Shown piece after piece: positions 1-6,226 of a DNA stretch of 6,290 nucleotides. The stretch covers positions 1 to 6,290 of the forward strand of contig JAYTNF010000301.1 of assembly GCA_043748455.1 (NCBI GenBank). Reading direction: 5' to 3'. Under the pieces are notes generated by a model that was not told where the DNA came from, searched no databases, and saw nothing but the letters and a program-made list of their open reading frames with translations. Position numbers and translations under genes: made by a program. Within the stretch, counting starts at the first letter, position 1; the number at the start of each line of letters is the position of its first letter. The stretch is from JAAFKA01 sp043748455. GTDB taxonomy: Bacteria > Bacteroidota > Bacteroidia > Cytophagales > Thermoflexibacteraceae.

Positions 1-317
1 AATAACAAAGTAGAATTTAGCAATAATAAATACACTTTGTCAAGCCTTGCTTTTGCTAAGGCATCATTGACATCTTTAAAATGAATAGCAAGCATATCAT
101 TTGTAGCTATCGTGTTACCCTCATCAATGCAATCTTGCGAAACAATTAAAAAGAAATTATCCGCAAACTCTTTATAGTCTGCTGCTGTTTTTGGTGGCTT
201 TGTTGGTGCAATAACCTCAACTTCAATAGCTTCTACATTTGGATTATAAGCCTGTGCTAATTCCAAAGTATCAAATTGAGTTTTAGTACTACCCTCTCTA
301 ATCTCAAATTTTATCAT
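1..317 (-). CDS. Partial hypothetical protein at the distal end of the tail operon
   Basis: The first 105 residues are visible, starting MIKFEIREGSTKTQF, and the frame stays open to the window edge, so the C-terminus is missing. The ATG at 317-315 overlaps the TGA of the upstream lectin-like gene (316-314) in an ATGA arrangement, which supports this start and implies translational coupling. The protein opens with a short strand, then a proline-rich linker (APTKPPKT, about residues 37-44), then a mixed hydrophobic part (YKEFADNFFLIVSQD, then a helical segment rich in Ala and Leu). There is no signal peptide and no clear membrane span. I do not recognise the family. Short proteins with a beta start and a proline linker often sit just after tail-fibre genes in phages, so a fibre-associated or fibre-assembly role is possible, but that rests on position alone. 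Confidence 0.8.
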   Translation of the reverse strand, partial: MIKFEIREGSTKTQFDTLELAQAYNPNVEAIEVEVIAPTKPPKTAADYKEFADNFFLIVSQDCIDEGNTIATNDMLAIHFKDVNDALAKARLDKVYLLLLNSTLL

Positions 318-1456
318 AGTCTATATCCTTTAAAGTTTGCGTAATCTACATAAACAAGTCTTGCGGTTGCACCTACTGATTTTTCAGTTTTAAATAAAAT
401 ACCTGTTGTTCTACCTGTTGCTATTGGAATATTTGAAATGATATTCCCAATATTAACACCATTTACAAAGAAGTCCGCACGAGTTCCACTCGGTGCAATT
501 TCTATTTTTAGATTATACCATGTATCCGCTAAAATAGGAGATGTTGTTACAGTGATTGTTCTGGTGTTATTATTGGAAGATTTTATTCTCCAAAAATTCC
601 CCGAAATACCTTCTGCATATTCAAAATACACACCGTCAAGCATATCTCCTGCTGCAACATTATCACCGTAACCTGCATAGAAATTGTATCTTTCCGTTGC
701 GGTTGATAAATCCTCAAATCTTACGGACATATCTAAAACAGTTAATCCATTATCAAATAAAATAATATTACCACCTTTATTTAATGCAGTTCTACCTGTG
801 TTTGTAGTACCTGTACTTAAAGAATTTACGCCTTGCCTACCAAATAAAGTTGCAACTTGCGTAACACCTGCACCAGCACCTGCGGAGGTAATATTCCAAT
901 TTGTTTCCCCTGCGGTTGTCGAAGCTATAAAGTCATCTAATACAAAACTTACCTTGTCATAGTTAGGATATGTCAAAATAAACAACCAAACGCCATTACT
1001 TGTACTATTGTCTTGCAAAAGTATTTCTAATTTGCAATAAGGTTCTAAACGATAAATTTCTACACTTGCATTATTTACAATAGAAATTGTTTGAGTAGAA
1101 TTATTATAGAAATTGAAAGTTTTACCTACATAATACGTTGTTGCATTACCCAAATTCATTACTTTGCCAAAAGTAGAGCCTGTAAAAATAAAGTTGTCAG
1201 TAGAACTATTATCTAAAATATTTGTACTTGCTGCCGTTGGTATTATGGTAGTTGAACTATTATCTGAATTTATCCAAATACTACCATTGAATGACTGTTG
1301 TTTTTTTATAGTAGTGTTAAATACTTTACTTCCTATAACAACACTAACTAACCCATTTATTTCTATTTGCGTTTTAGCTCCATAATCATAGCTACCGTAA
1401 GAAATAATGACTTTATTAACTTGGTCGTCTTTTAAAAAACTTGTTATATCAGGCAT
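314..1456 (-). CDS. Phage tail protein with C-terminal concanavalin/LamG-like lectin domain
   Basis: This 380-residue protein reads as a tail or receptor-binding component. Residues about 1-75 form a short beta-rich N-terminal part that includes a FNGSIWI segment. Residues about 88-165 match a domain common in phage tail proteins: a FTGSTFGKVMNLGNATTY-type start, then VGKTFNFYNNSTQTISI, then a GVWLF end strand. Residues about 172-380 look like a concanavalin A-like jelly roll of the type seen in phage appendages: a VLDDF opening, LFGRQGVNSLSTGTT, a DMSVRFEDLS strand, TERYNFYAGYGD, DGVYFEY, WYNLKIEI and FFVNGVNIG. These features suggest glycan binding at the cell surface rather than catalysis, and I see no glycosidase motif. 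The start lies 3 bases after the stop of the 120-residue gene, and the end overlaps the next gene by ATGA. Domain assignments are from motif memory and not from a profile search. Confidence 0.88.
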   Translation of the reverse strand: MPDITSFLKDDQVNKVIISYGSYDYGAKTQIEINGLVSVVIGSKVFNTTIKKQQSFNGSIWINSDNSSTTIIPTAASTNILDNSSTDNFIFTGSTFGKVMNLGNATTYYVGKTFNFYNNSTQTISIVNNASVEIYRLEPYCKLEILLQDNSTSNGVWLFILTYPNYDKVSFVLDDFIASTTAGETNWNITSAGAGAGVTQVATLFGRQGVNSLSTGTTNTGRTALNKGGNIILFDNGLTVLDMSVRFEDLSTATERYNFYAGYGDNVAAGDMLDGVYFEYAEGISGNFWRIKSSNNNTRTITVTTSPILADTWYNLKIEIAPSGTRADFFVNGVNIGNIISNIPIATGRTTGILFKTEKSVGATARLVYVDYANFKGYRL

Positions 1457-1459
1457 ATT

Positions 1460-1822
1460 TTATAAGTTGTTTATAAATTCTAAATATTCATTTGCACTAT
1501 TAAAAATATAACAATCAGGTAGTGATAGAATTTTATTGTAATAAGCAGGTGCATAAAGTTGAAAATCCCCCTCCATGCAAAACCCTATAATTTCATACTT
1601 TTTGTTATCAAATATGTTTTCATAGTTTTTCTTAATATAGATAATTGCACCTGTGATTAGTTTTGAAAAAACTAAAGAGTTTGAATTATCTACAATGCCC
1701 AAAAATTCTTTATAAACTCCTGTAATTATTGTAAAAACGCCACCACCATTTAAAAAACTATTGACATCATTAGAAATATCAACTTCATATTTTTTAGGTA
1801 TATAAAAATATTGTTTGCTCAT
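1460..1822 (-). CDS. Hypothetical 120-residue protein between two lectin-like tail genes
   Basis: I do not recognise this family. The protein begins MSKQYFYIPKKYEVD and is rich in Tyr, Phe, Ile, Asn and Lys. It has a GGG turn at residues 26-28 followed by a hydrophobic strand (VFTIITGVY), another hydrophobic strand near residues 50-62 (LVFSKLITGAIIYI), and a C-terminal helix-like NEYLEFINNL. There are two isolated cysteines (82 and 104) and no signal peptide. The pattern suggests a small soluble alpha/beta protein. Its start overlaps the TGA of the upstream LamG-like gene by four bases (ATGA), and the next lectin-like gene starts 3 bases after its stop, so it is made together with both. Possible roles are a small structural decoration or an assembly factor for a neighbouring receptor-binding protein, inferred from position only. 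Confidence 0.85.
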   Translation of the reverse strand: MSKQYFYIPKKYEVDISNDVNSFLNGGGVFTIITGVYKEFLGIVDNSNSLVFSKLITGAIIYIKKNYENIFDNKKYEIIGFCMEGDFQLYAPAYYNKILSLPDCYIFNSANEYLEFINNL

Positions 1823-2589
1823 ATCTTTAAAAGGCTAAATTTTGAATAATCAAAAGGTTGTCCATTAGCATATAACCATGAATTAGTTGCACCAATAGTA
1901 ACATCTGAAATAGATTTATTTATGATATTTCCATGTAAAGAATTTATAGAACTATCGTTATTAACAAACCCTTCTTTCTCTTTAAATTTATAATTTGCAA
2001 CAACATTACTTTGTGCTGTAATAGGGATTATTTCTCCTTGTGTTGTAAATAATTCAGTAACTTCTGCCAAATCTAAAATCTTATTAAAATGAGTTAATTT
2101 ATACATATCTGCATTTAAAAAAGATGTTGAACTATTATTAGCCCCTATTTGATTTGACAAAGATGATGTACTTGTAGCAGTTGCCCCTAAATCTAAAAAA
2201 TCTGTTAAAATTTCCTGTCCGTTAATATACATTTTACCAACTACGCCATTAGCAGGTCTTGTAACAACAATGTGCGTTTTATCACTATTTAACAAAGTAT
2301 CATAACTAATACGTGAAAATAAGGCTTGATAAAATGTGTTATTCCAAATTAAAGTAATATCTCCTGCAAATCGTACTCCTATCAAAAAATAAAAGAAAAA
2401 CCCAAACTGCCCATAATTTATATGAATACAATTTTGTAATAACCCTAAACTCTTAGTTTGCAAAATAACAGAAATACTAAAATCATCTGTATAACCATAA
2501 TTCAAAGGAATTGTACCTATTGGCAAATCAATATAATCATTAACTTCTAATTTTAACCCTGAACTTTGTGTGATTAAATTTTTAAACAT
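1819..2589 (-). CDS. LamG/concanavalin-like tail protein, probable host-surface binding
   Basis: This 256-residue protein has the outline of a LamG_3-type jelly roll across residues about 15-200. It shows YTDDFSISVILQTKS (about 33-47, the usual first strand), a TLIWNN strand near 79-84, then THIVVTRPANGVVGKMYINGQEI (about 105-127, the 'h-vvvtr...g..klYvNG' signature). It continues with SNQIGANNSS and an ADMYKLTHFNKILDLAEVTELF segment (about 160-181), which matches the usual end of LamG domains, where 'd-v.iynraLs.aEi..ly' is expected. Residues about 195-256 form a short tail with a VVANYKF strand and an Asn/Ser-rich stretch. The fold normally binds carbohydrate or protein ligands, so a receptor-binding role is likely. 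It starts 10 bases after the stop of the 196-residue gene and overlaps the next gene by four bases. No catalytic motif or signal peptide is seen. Confidence 0.88.
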   Translation of the reverse strand: MFKNLITQSSGLKLEVNDYIDLPIGTIPLNYGYTDDFSISVILQTKSLGLLQNCIHINYGQFGFFFYFLIGVRFAGDITLIWNNTFYQALFSRISYDTLLNSDKTHIVVTRPANGVVGKMYINGQEILTDFLDLGATATSTSSLSNQIGANNSSTSFLNADMYKLTHFNKILDLAEVTELFTTQGEIIPITAQSNVVANYKFKEKEGFVNNDSSINSLHGNIINKSISDVTIGATNSWLYANGQPFDYSKFSLLKI

Positions 2590-2599
2590 ATTTTTATAT

Positions 2600-3190
2600 T
2601 TAAAATTTGATAAATGCTACAAACTCAGCCGTATCACCAACCTGACCTGTTGTAAATGTCATGCTACCATTTGCAGACAGACAACTTAAAGGCACAGAAG
2701 TATGCCCTGTTGTTTGTGTCCATGAACAACCTAAACAACTACTATTTACGGTTAATAAAGGGTTTAAATAAACATAAGTACCCTCTGTTAAAGTTCTTCT
2801 TATATCTACTGTTGTTTCTAAAATAAGTCCCTCAATGTTTCCATTTACATTCGCTAAAACAGTTCCTAAAGGCAAATTATAATCAATAGGATTTGCATTT
2901 GCATTTGTATTATTTAGCTTTATAGTATTTGCAGACATTAATTCTAATTGTGAATTAGGAATAATGTCATTTTTTAAAGCCATTCCTACCCAAACATTCC
3001 CATTAAAATACTGATATTGATTTGTCGTACTATTAAAAATCAATAGAGAATTTGCAGGGCTGTTTATGGCATCTCTTTGCGTTGTTGTCATACGAGGGAT
3101 TAAAATTCCTTTTGTGATGCTATCTATTTGAAAGATAGCACCACTTAGGAACTCTAACCCACCAATAATAATATCTTGGAGGATTTTCAT
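2600..3190 (-). CDS. Fibre-like structural protein with Bacteroidota 'PRMTTTQRDAI' module
   Basis: This is a 196-residue protein. Residues about 27-68 carry a segment very common in Bacteroidota phage and surface proteins: KGILIPRMTTTQRDAI, then SLLIFNSTTNQYQYFNG and a W near 67. In better known cases this unit sits near the N-terminus of trimeric fibre proteins. The remainder is beta-rich and ends SMTFTTGQVGDTAEFVAFIKF-like, which looks like a compact C-terminal cap. A CLGC pair (Cys 152 and 155) with a further Cys at 170 could form a metal or disulfide site, which is unusual for a fibre. The ATG at 3190-3188 follows the stop of the upstream fibre gene by only 3 bases. The role is inferred as a tail fibre or fibre tip; the receptor is unknown. 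Confidence 0.87.
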   Translation of the reverse strand: MKILQDIIIGGLEFLSGAIFQIDSITKGILIPRMTTTQRDAINSPANSLLIFNSTTNQYQYFNGNVWVGMALKNDIIPNSQLELMSANTIKLNNTNANANPIDYNLPLGTVLANVNGNIEGLILETTVDIRRTLTEGTYVYLNPLLTVNSSCLGCSWTQTTGHTSVPLSCLSANGSMTFTTGQVGDTAEFVAFIKF

Positions 3191-3193
3191 AGG

Positions 3194-3928
3194 TTAATCT
3201 ATTCCCAATTTAGTAATAACTACATCAACTGAAACAGTTACGTTACTTGTAACTTCAATAGTATTAATATTAACTCTACGCCAATACAACTCAGACTCCT
3301 CATTTTGACCATTTACGTAAAAAACAACATCTACAAAAGTGCTACCTAAGTTATGCACAAAGTTAGTAGGAGTATTTGCGACTAAAGAAGCTAAATTCAT
3401 AACTTGAGTTCTACTTTGTAATACAGCTAATAAACCCAGAGGAGATACGGCTGCATTATCATCACCAGCTAAAACATTTGATAATGTTGAATAAACTCGC
3501 ATAACTCCTGCTGTTGATTCAGTCGCCAAGACAACATTCCCTTGCACCAAATCCCATGTAGTACCGTTGTAAAATGCCAAATCACCAATTTGCACAACTG
3601 CACCAGGTACAAAGTTTGTTAAAAAACCTGCACTTGTAAAAACTACGTAATCACCACTTGCAAGGTTTGCAGGTTCTGCTGCTGTGTGTGCAACGCCACC
3701 TCTATATTGCCCAACTTGTGGAGGTGCAGGAGTTACATTTTCAAATGCAGTTCCATTCCAAGCAAATAATTTATTTAAAGTAGTATCGTAAACGAATAAC
3801 CCTTTATCTGCTGCCACCAAAGTACCTGCTAAGGTTGTTCTTTGTGCCGTTGTTAAATTTTGAGCCTTTGCATTTTGTAATTCTTGTTTGTTCAAGTCTA
3901 AATGAACAAATACATTTTTCTCTGCCAT
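3194..3928 (-). CDS. Phage tail fibre protein with C-terminal HNLG-type domain
   Basis: This 244-residue protein has three visible parts. Residues about 8-66 start with the fibre signature HLDLNKQELQNAK and continue with LTTAQRTTLAG, KGLFVYDTTLNKLFAWNG, the same kind of module as in the next gene. Residues about 72-130 contain GQYRGGVAHTAAEPANLASG and two short NG-x-x-W-like strands. Residues about 134-170 contain ATESTAGVMRVYS and NAAVSPLGLLAVL, the repeat commonly found in tail fibres that ends in a 'v-sP-l' stretch. Residues about 180-241 hold a VHNLGSTFVDVVFYVNG domain resembling the two C-terminal repeats of the 587-residue protein encoded upstream. It has no enzymatic motif. It starts 36 bases after the end of that upstream gene, and the next fibre gene follows after 3 bases. 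A trimeric fibre or adaptor role is the best reading. Confidence 0.9.
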   Translation of the reverse strand: MAEKNVFVHLDLNKQELQNAKAQNLTTAQRTTLAGTLVAADKGLFVYDTTLNKLFAWNGTAFENVTPAPPQVGQYRGGVAHTAAEPANLASGDYVVFTSAGFLTNFVPGAVVQIGDLAFYNGTTWDLVQGNVVLATESTAGVMRVYSTLSNVLAGDDNAAVSPLGLLAVLQSRTQVMNLASLVANTPTNFVHNLGSTFVDVVFYVNGQNEESELYWRRVNINTIEVTSNVTVSVDVVITKLGID

Positions 3929-3955
3929 AATGGTAAAAAAGTTAGTAATGTTTAG

Positions 3956-3969
3956 TATAAAATTTTATA
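3956..3969. repeat. 14-bp perfect palindrome spanning a stop codon
   Basis: TATAAAATTTTATA is its own reverse complement. It covers the stop codon of the 587-residue tail gene (3967-3965) and extends into the 36-base gap before the 244-residue fibre gene. It contains only A and T and has no loop, so it is not a convincing intrinsic terminator. It may be a chance product of the A+T-rich composition, or a weak site affecting expression of the downstream fibre gene. Confidence 0.5.
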
Positions 3970-5728
3970 TGAATAATACCGTACCCGTAAAGGCTTGGTT
4001 GAATTCCAAAGTTAAATTAGTATCATTTGCATTTTCACTACAAATAACGACATTTCCTAAGTTATCGTAAACAGTCCATGCGATAGGTTTGCGACCTAAT
4101 CCATGTGGAATGGTAATACTTGTTTGATTATTTATTGCGACTGTTTGCATAGTAGGATATGTTAATAAAATTGCTAATATGCCACTATTATTGTTATTAA
4201 ATGTAGCGGTAATTGTTGTATTATTTGCTTGTAAAGCTGCTATGATTACGTTGTTATCACTATCGTAAACCGTTGTATAAATAGGATAACTACCCAAATT
4301 GTGCGTATAGCTTACGTTATTTACGTTTGTAAATGGTATAAAAACATACGGTAATTGTATGCGTACAAAAATGATATTGCTATTTTGCGAAACCGCAGGC
4401 ATTGTAAGAGCCGTATATTTTGTGTGATACCTTGCTCGAACTCTGTAATAGCAAACTCCACCATAATTTATTTTTGTTCGGGTTACGTTCCCTAATAATA
4501 AATTATCTACAATCAAATTTGTAAAATTCAAATCTGTTGCAACATCAATAAAGTACCCTGTTGCACCAATAACGGGCAACCAAACTGCTACAAAATCATT
4601 TGTTGTTACTTGCTGTTCCTCGAGTGCAATAGGTGCATCTAAATATTTTAAAGTGATAAAAGGCTGTGGGTGCGAAATAGCTTTATCATTATTTGCACGT
4701 ACTGCCAATATTTGAGAATAGTAAGGCGTATTGTTAAGCAAGTTTGTAACTTGGTATGTCAATGTATTACCTACATTTTCATTAATAACTACTTTTGAAA
4801 CTATGACCTCGTTAATTTCCTCTTTCAAATCTCTACCTACATTTACCAAATAGTAAAGGGCATCGGGTGCAACTTCCCACGTTAAAGTAGCTGATGTTGT
4901 TGTAATATTTGTAGGGACATTACTAACAAAAGGCAAATATGCTGTTTGAGTTGGTTTGCGAAACATCATAAAACCCTCATTGAAGTAATGGACACTATCA
5001 AATTCATAGTAGTCTTGATTATCTCCCTCCAAAAGTAATGTTCCTTCGTTATCTAAATTTGTGTCAAATTCAGCTAAGAAAGTAGGGTTTCTTTTAATAT
5101 CTACATACAAATTTTCATCATCTATGCCTTTGTAGTAAAAGAAAACTAAGTTTTTTGGTACTAAGGTATCATTGTAAACAAAGTTCCTTAAATGGCAGTT
5201 AATCGGCTCATTCCAATCTGTAATATTAAAAAAGGCATCTACAATGGCTAAATTGATAATATTTCGTGTTGCAGTTACGATAACATCATATTCATAGCAA
5301 GCATTGCAACCAGGGGCAGGAATTGGATTATTAAAGAAAGTCGTAACATCTACGGTTTCAATAATCAAATTCTCAAATGTCATTAACCGTAAACACGCCT
5401 CGTAACCTCGTTTTGTAGCTTTAATTTGCACCAATCTTAACCAATACTGCAATATTTGCCTACGCTTTGCAATGGTGTTGTCATAAACCAAATTAACGCC
5501 TAATTCCTGCTCACGATAAGGCAATAAGTTATCAATAATACCTTTTGGATTTATATTGTTTTCCAAAAAGTTGTCAAGTATTGGAATAATTTTAGTATCA
5601 ATATCAGTTCCAAAAGTTTGAACATACCTTTCTACTAAGCCCTCGTCATTGCTATTTTTATAGCTATCGTTTGCTTTGTGGTATGGTGTGAACCACTTAG
5701 AAAAAAGATTATTGATAAACCAAGACAT
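3965..5728 (-). CDS. Tail protein: gpI-like N-terminus, two FN3-like domains, two HNLG repeats
   Basis: This 587-residue protein is the largest in the window and probably links the baseplate or tail tip to the fibres. Residues about 30-190 resemble the tail protein I (P2 gpI) type: GIIDNLLPYREQELGV, then IAKRRQILQYWLRLVQIKATKRGYEACLR, a helical 'r...l...w...r.kGT..a' core, followed by a beta part with a CNAC pair (Cys 141 and 144). Residues about 195-260 form a beta-rich spacer. Residues about 264-362 and 363-460 look like two fibronectin type III domains: PTNITTTSATLTWEVAPDA with NNTPYYSQILAVR, then NDFVAVWLPVIGATGYFIDV with CYYRVRARY. Residues about 461-524 and 525-587 are two related repeats with HNLG or HGLG. 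The gene starts 13 bases after the upstream DUF2829 gene. The gpI match is from pattern memory and is less certain than the FN3 calls. Confidence 0.9.
   Translation of the reverse strand: MSWFINNLFSKWFTPYHKANDSYKNSNDEGLVERYVQTFGTDIDTKIIPILDNFLENNINPKGIIDNLLPYREQELGVNLVYDNTIAKRRQILQYWLRLVQIKATKRGYEACLRLMTFENLIIETVDVTTFFNNPIPAPGCNACYEYDVIVTATRNIINLAIVDAFFNITDWNEPINCHLRNFVYNDTLVPKNLVFFYYKGIDDENLYVDIKRNPTFLAEFDTNLDNEGTLLLEGDNQDYYEFDSVHYFNEGFMMFRKPTQTAYLPFVSNVPTNITTTSATLTWEVAPDALYYLVNVGRDLKEEINEVIVSKVVINENVGNTLTYQVTNLLNNTPYYSQILAVRANNDKAISHPQPFITLKYLDAPIALEEQQVTTNDFVAVWLPVIGATGYFIDVATDLNFTNLIVDNLLLGNVTRTKINYGGVCYYRVRARYHTKYTALTMPAVSQNSNIIFVRIQLPYVFIPFTNVNNVSYTHNLGSYPIYTTVYDSDNNVIIAALQANNTTITATFNNNNSGILAILLTYPTMQTVAINNQTSITIPHGLGRKPIAWTVYDNLGNVVICSENANDTNLTLEFNQAFTGTVLFI
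3968..4348 (-). repeat. Two tandem HNLG-type protein repeats inside the tail protein gene
   Basis: Residues about 461-524 (SYTHNLGSYPIYTTVYDSDN, ending SGILAILLTY) align with residues about 525-587 (SITIPHGLGRKPIAWTVYDN, ending TGTVLFI). Both show 'H-x-LG-x-x-P-I-x-x-TVYD-x-x-x-NV', a TITATF or NLTLEF strand, and a final hydrophobic strand. The unit is about 60 residues. A third, more diverged copy ends the next gene (about 3206-3391). This suggests a small beta domain reused for oligomerisation or ligand contact. Confidence 0.75.
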
Positions 5729-5741
5729 TAATTTAAGATTT

Positions 5742-5960
5742 TTAGTTTAAAATTTGCCAATCCTCAGCATTTATGTCGCTGTTTTTAGGAATAAAAACAC
5801 TAATATCACTTCTTATCCCATTATTATTTTTTGATTGAATAGATTGGTACGTAATATTATTTTTAACATAAACATATCTATCTACCCAATCTTTACGTGA
5901 AATATGTTTTTTTTCTTTTTTAGATATTTCAATAGCTTTTGAAAAAGTTAAGTTTCCCAT
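5742..5960 (-). CDS. DUF2829 (Tad2-like) protein, candidate anti-Thoeris factor
   Basis: This 72-residue protein matches the DUF2829 / Tad2-like family pattern along its full length. It shows FSKAIEISKKEKKHISRKDW at residues 6-25 (family form 'f-eAl-al-k-Gkkv-R-gW'), a YVYVKNN strand at about 29-35, and SVFIPKNSDINAEDWQIL at about 54-71 (family form 'w-ps-tDllAeDW-v'). Length and start fit the family, whose members are usually compact single-domain proteins. Phage SPO1 Tad2 is known to bind and sequester the cyclic ADP-ribose signal made by Thoeris immunity; most other family members are untested. The glycine usually found before 'kkv-R' is replaced by Glu/Lys here. The ATG shares one base with the stop of the upstream membrane peptide gene, and the tail gene starts 13 bases after the stop. 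Family membership is fairly sure; the anti-Thoeris function is inference. Confidence 0.8.
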   Translation of the reverse strand: MGNLTFSKAIEISKKEKKHISRKDWVDRYVYVKNNITYQSIQSKNNNGIRSDISVFIPKNSDINAEDWQILN

Positions 5961-6064
5961 TATTTATTGCGAATTTTTGAGGTTTCTATTAAAGTTTTTA
6001 TGCTTACATACAAAATTAGGCAAGCAAAACACACACTTATTATTAATAAAGGCAAGTTGTACAT
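5960..6064 (-). CDS. 34-residue single-pass membrane peptide, coupled to the DUF2829 gene
   Basis: The frame ATG (6064-6062) to TAA (5962-5960) encodes a peptide starting MYNLPLLIISVCFACLILYV and ending KTLIETSKIRNK. Residues about 4-22 form one strongly hydrophobic helix, and the C-terminal 12 residues are hydrophilic with four Lys/Arg, so by the positive-inside rule the C-terminus is likely cytoplasmic. There are two Cys in the helix (12 and 15). CFAC is not a good lipobox and no positive N-region precedes it, so I do not call a lipoprotein. The stop and the next start overlap as TAATG, the same packed style as the rest of the operon, and this is the main support that it is translated. The leader is A-rich with no Shine-Dalgarno site, as expected in Bacteroidota. 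Function is unknown; a small holin-like or envelope-modifying peptide is possible. Confidence 0.65.
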   Translation of the reverse strand: MYNLPLLIISVCFACLILYVSIKTLIETSKIRNK

Positions 6065-6174
6065 ATTTTTTAAATTTATCAATAAAATTAATAAATTTAT
6101 TTTAAAAATACAAATAAACTTTATTTTTAGATAAAAAAAGCACTTTTTTAAAAAATAACGACCTACTTAAAAAA

Positions 6175-6217
6175 TATAAGATATAACTTACAAAACTATC
6201 TTATACCTTATCTTATA
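6175..6217. repeat. TATCTTATA motifs: one inverted pair and one 12-bp-phased direct copy
   Basis: TATAAGATA at 6175-6183 is the exact reverse complement of TATCTTATA at 6197-6205, with 13 bases between. A second TATCTTATA lies at 6209-6217, exactly 12 bases after the first. A further TAAGATA occurs at 6269-6275. Three copies of one 9-mer in 43 bases is more than composition alone would lead one to expect, although the motif is A+T rich. Such clusters can be operators or iterons bound by a phage regulator or replication protein. Confidence 0.6.
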
Positions 6218-6226
6218 GGTTTGTAA
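6188..6226. promoter_or_regulatory. 12-bp imperfect inverted repeat, candidate operator or hairpin
   Basis: TTACAAAACTAT (6188-6199) and ATAGGTTTGTAA (6215-6226) are reverse complements at 11 of 12 positions, separated by 15 bases. Each arm contains a match to the Bacteroidota -7 element TAnnTTTG: TAGTTTTG on the minus strand (6198-6191) and TAGGTTTG on the plus strand (6216-6223). The layout is that of back-to-back promoters or a symmetrical binding site. No good TTG -33 element is seen at the normal distance on either strand, so promoter activity is uncertain, and the symmetry itself is the firmer observation. Confidence 0.5.
6191..6198 (-). promoter_or_regulatory. Possible Bacteroidota-type -7 element for the tail operon
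   Basis: TAGTTTTG on the minus strand fits TAnnTTTG, the known -7 element of Bacteroidota promoters. It lies 126 bases before the ATG of the membrane peptide gene and would start a transcript reading through the whole minus-strand cluster. The upstream -33 position reads about ACAAACC and lacks the expected TTG. It could be used with an activator or a phage-specific sigma factor, or may not be a promoter. Confidence 0.3.

Noticed and set aside
438..962. Plus-strand open frames of 69-92 codons within the lectin-like gene
   Set aside because: They are shadows of the real minus-strand gene, overlap one another, and show no family resemblance.
1164..1385. Plus-strand 73-codon frame in the same lectin-like gene
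   Set aside because: It is antisense to a well-supported coding region, and its hydrophobic look follows from Asn/Thr/Ser codons read on the opposite strand.
1819..3928. Asn-rich regions in the fibre and lectin genes as targets of a diversity-generating retroelement
   Set aside because: There is no reverse transcriptase, no template repeat and no C-type lectin variable-region signature in the window. The Asn richness fits general A+T bias.
5960..6064. Lipoprotein reading of the membrane peptide (CFAC at residues 12-15)
   Set aside because: CFAC departs from the lipobox, the N-terminus lacks a positive charge, and cleavage would leave only about 20 residues.
6000..6134. Plus-strand 44-residue frame starting MLTYKIRQAK
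   Set aside because: It is antisense to the membrane peptide gene and consists mostly of Lys, Ile, Phe and Asn, as expected from A+T-rich sequence. It has no coupling or recognisable motif.
6133..6149. A-run/GCAC/T-run as an intrinsic terminator
   Set aside because: The stem would be only A-T pairs with a 4-base loop and no GC clamp, so it is too weak to call as a terminator.
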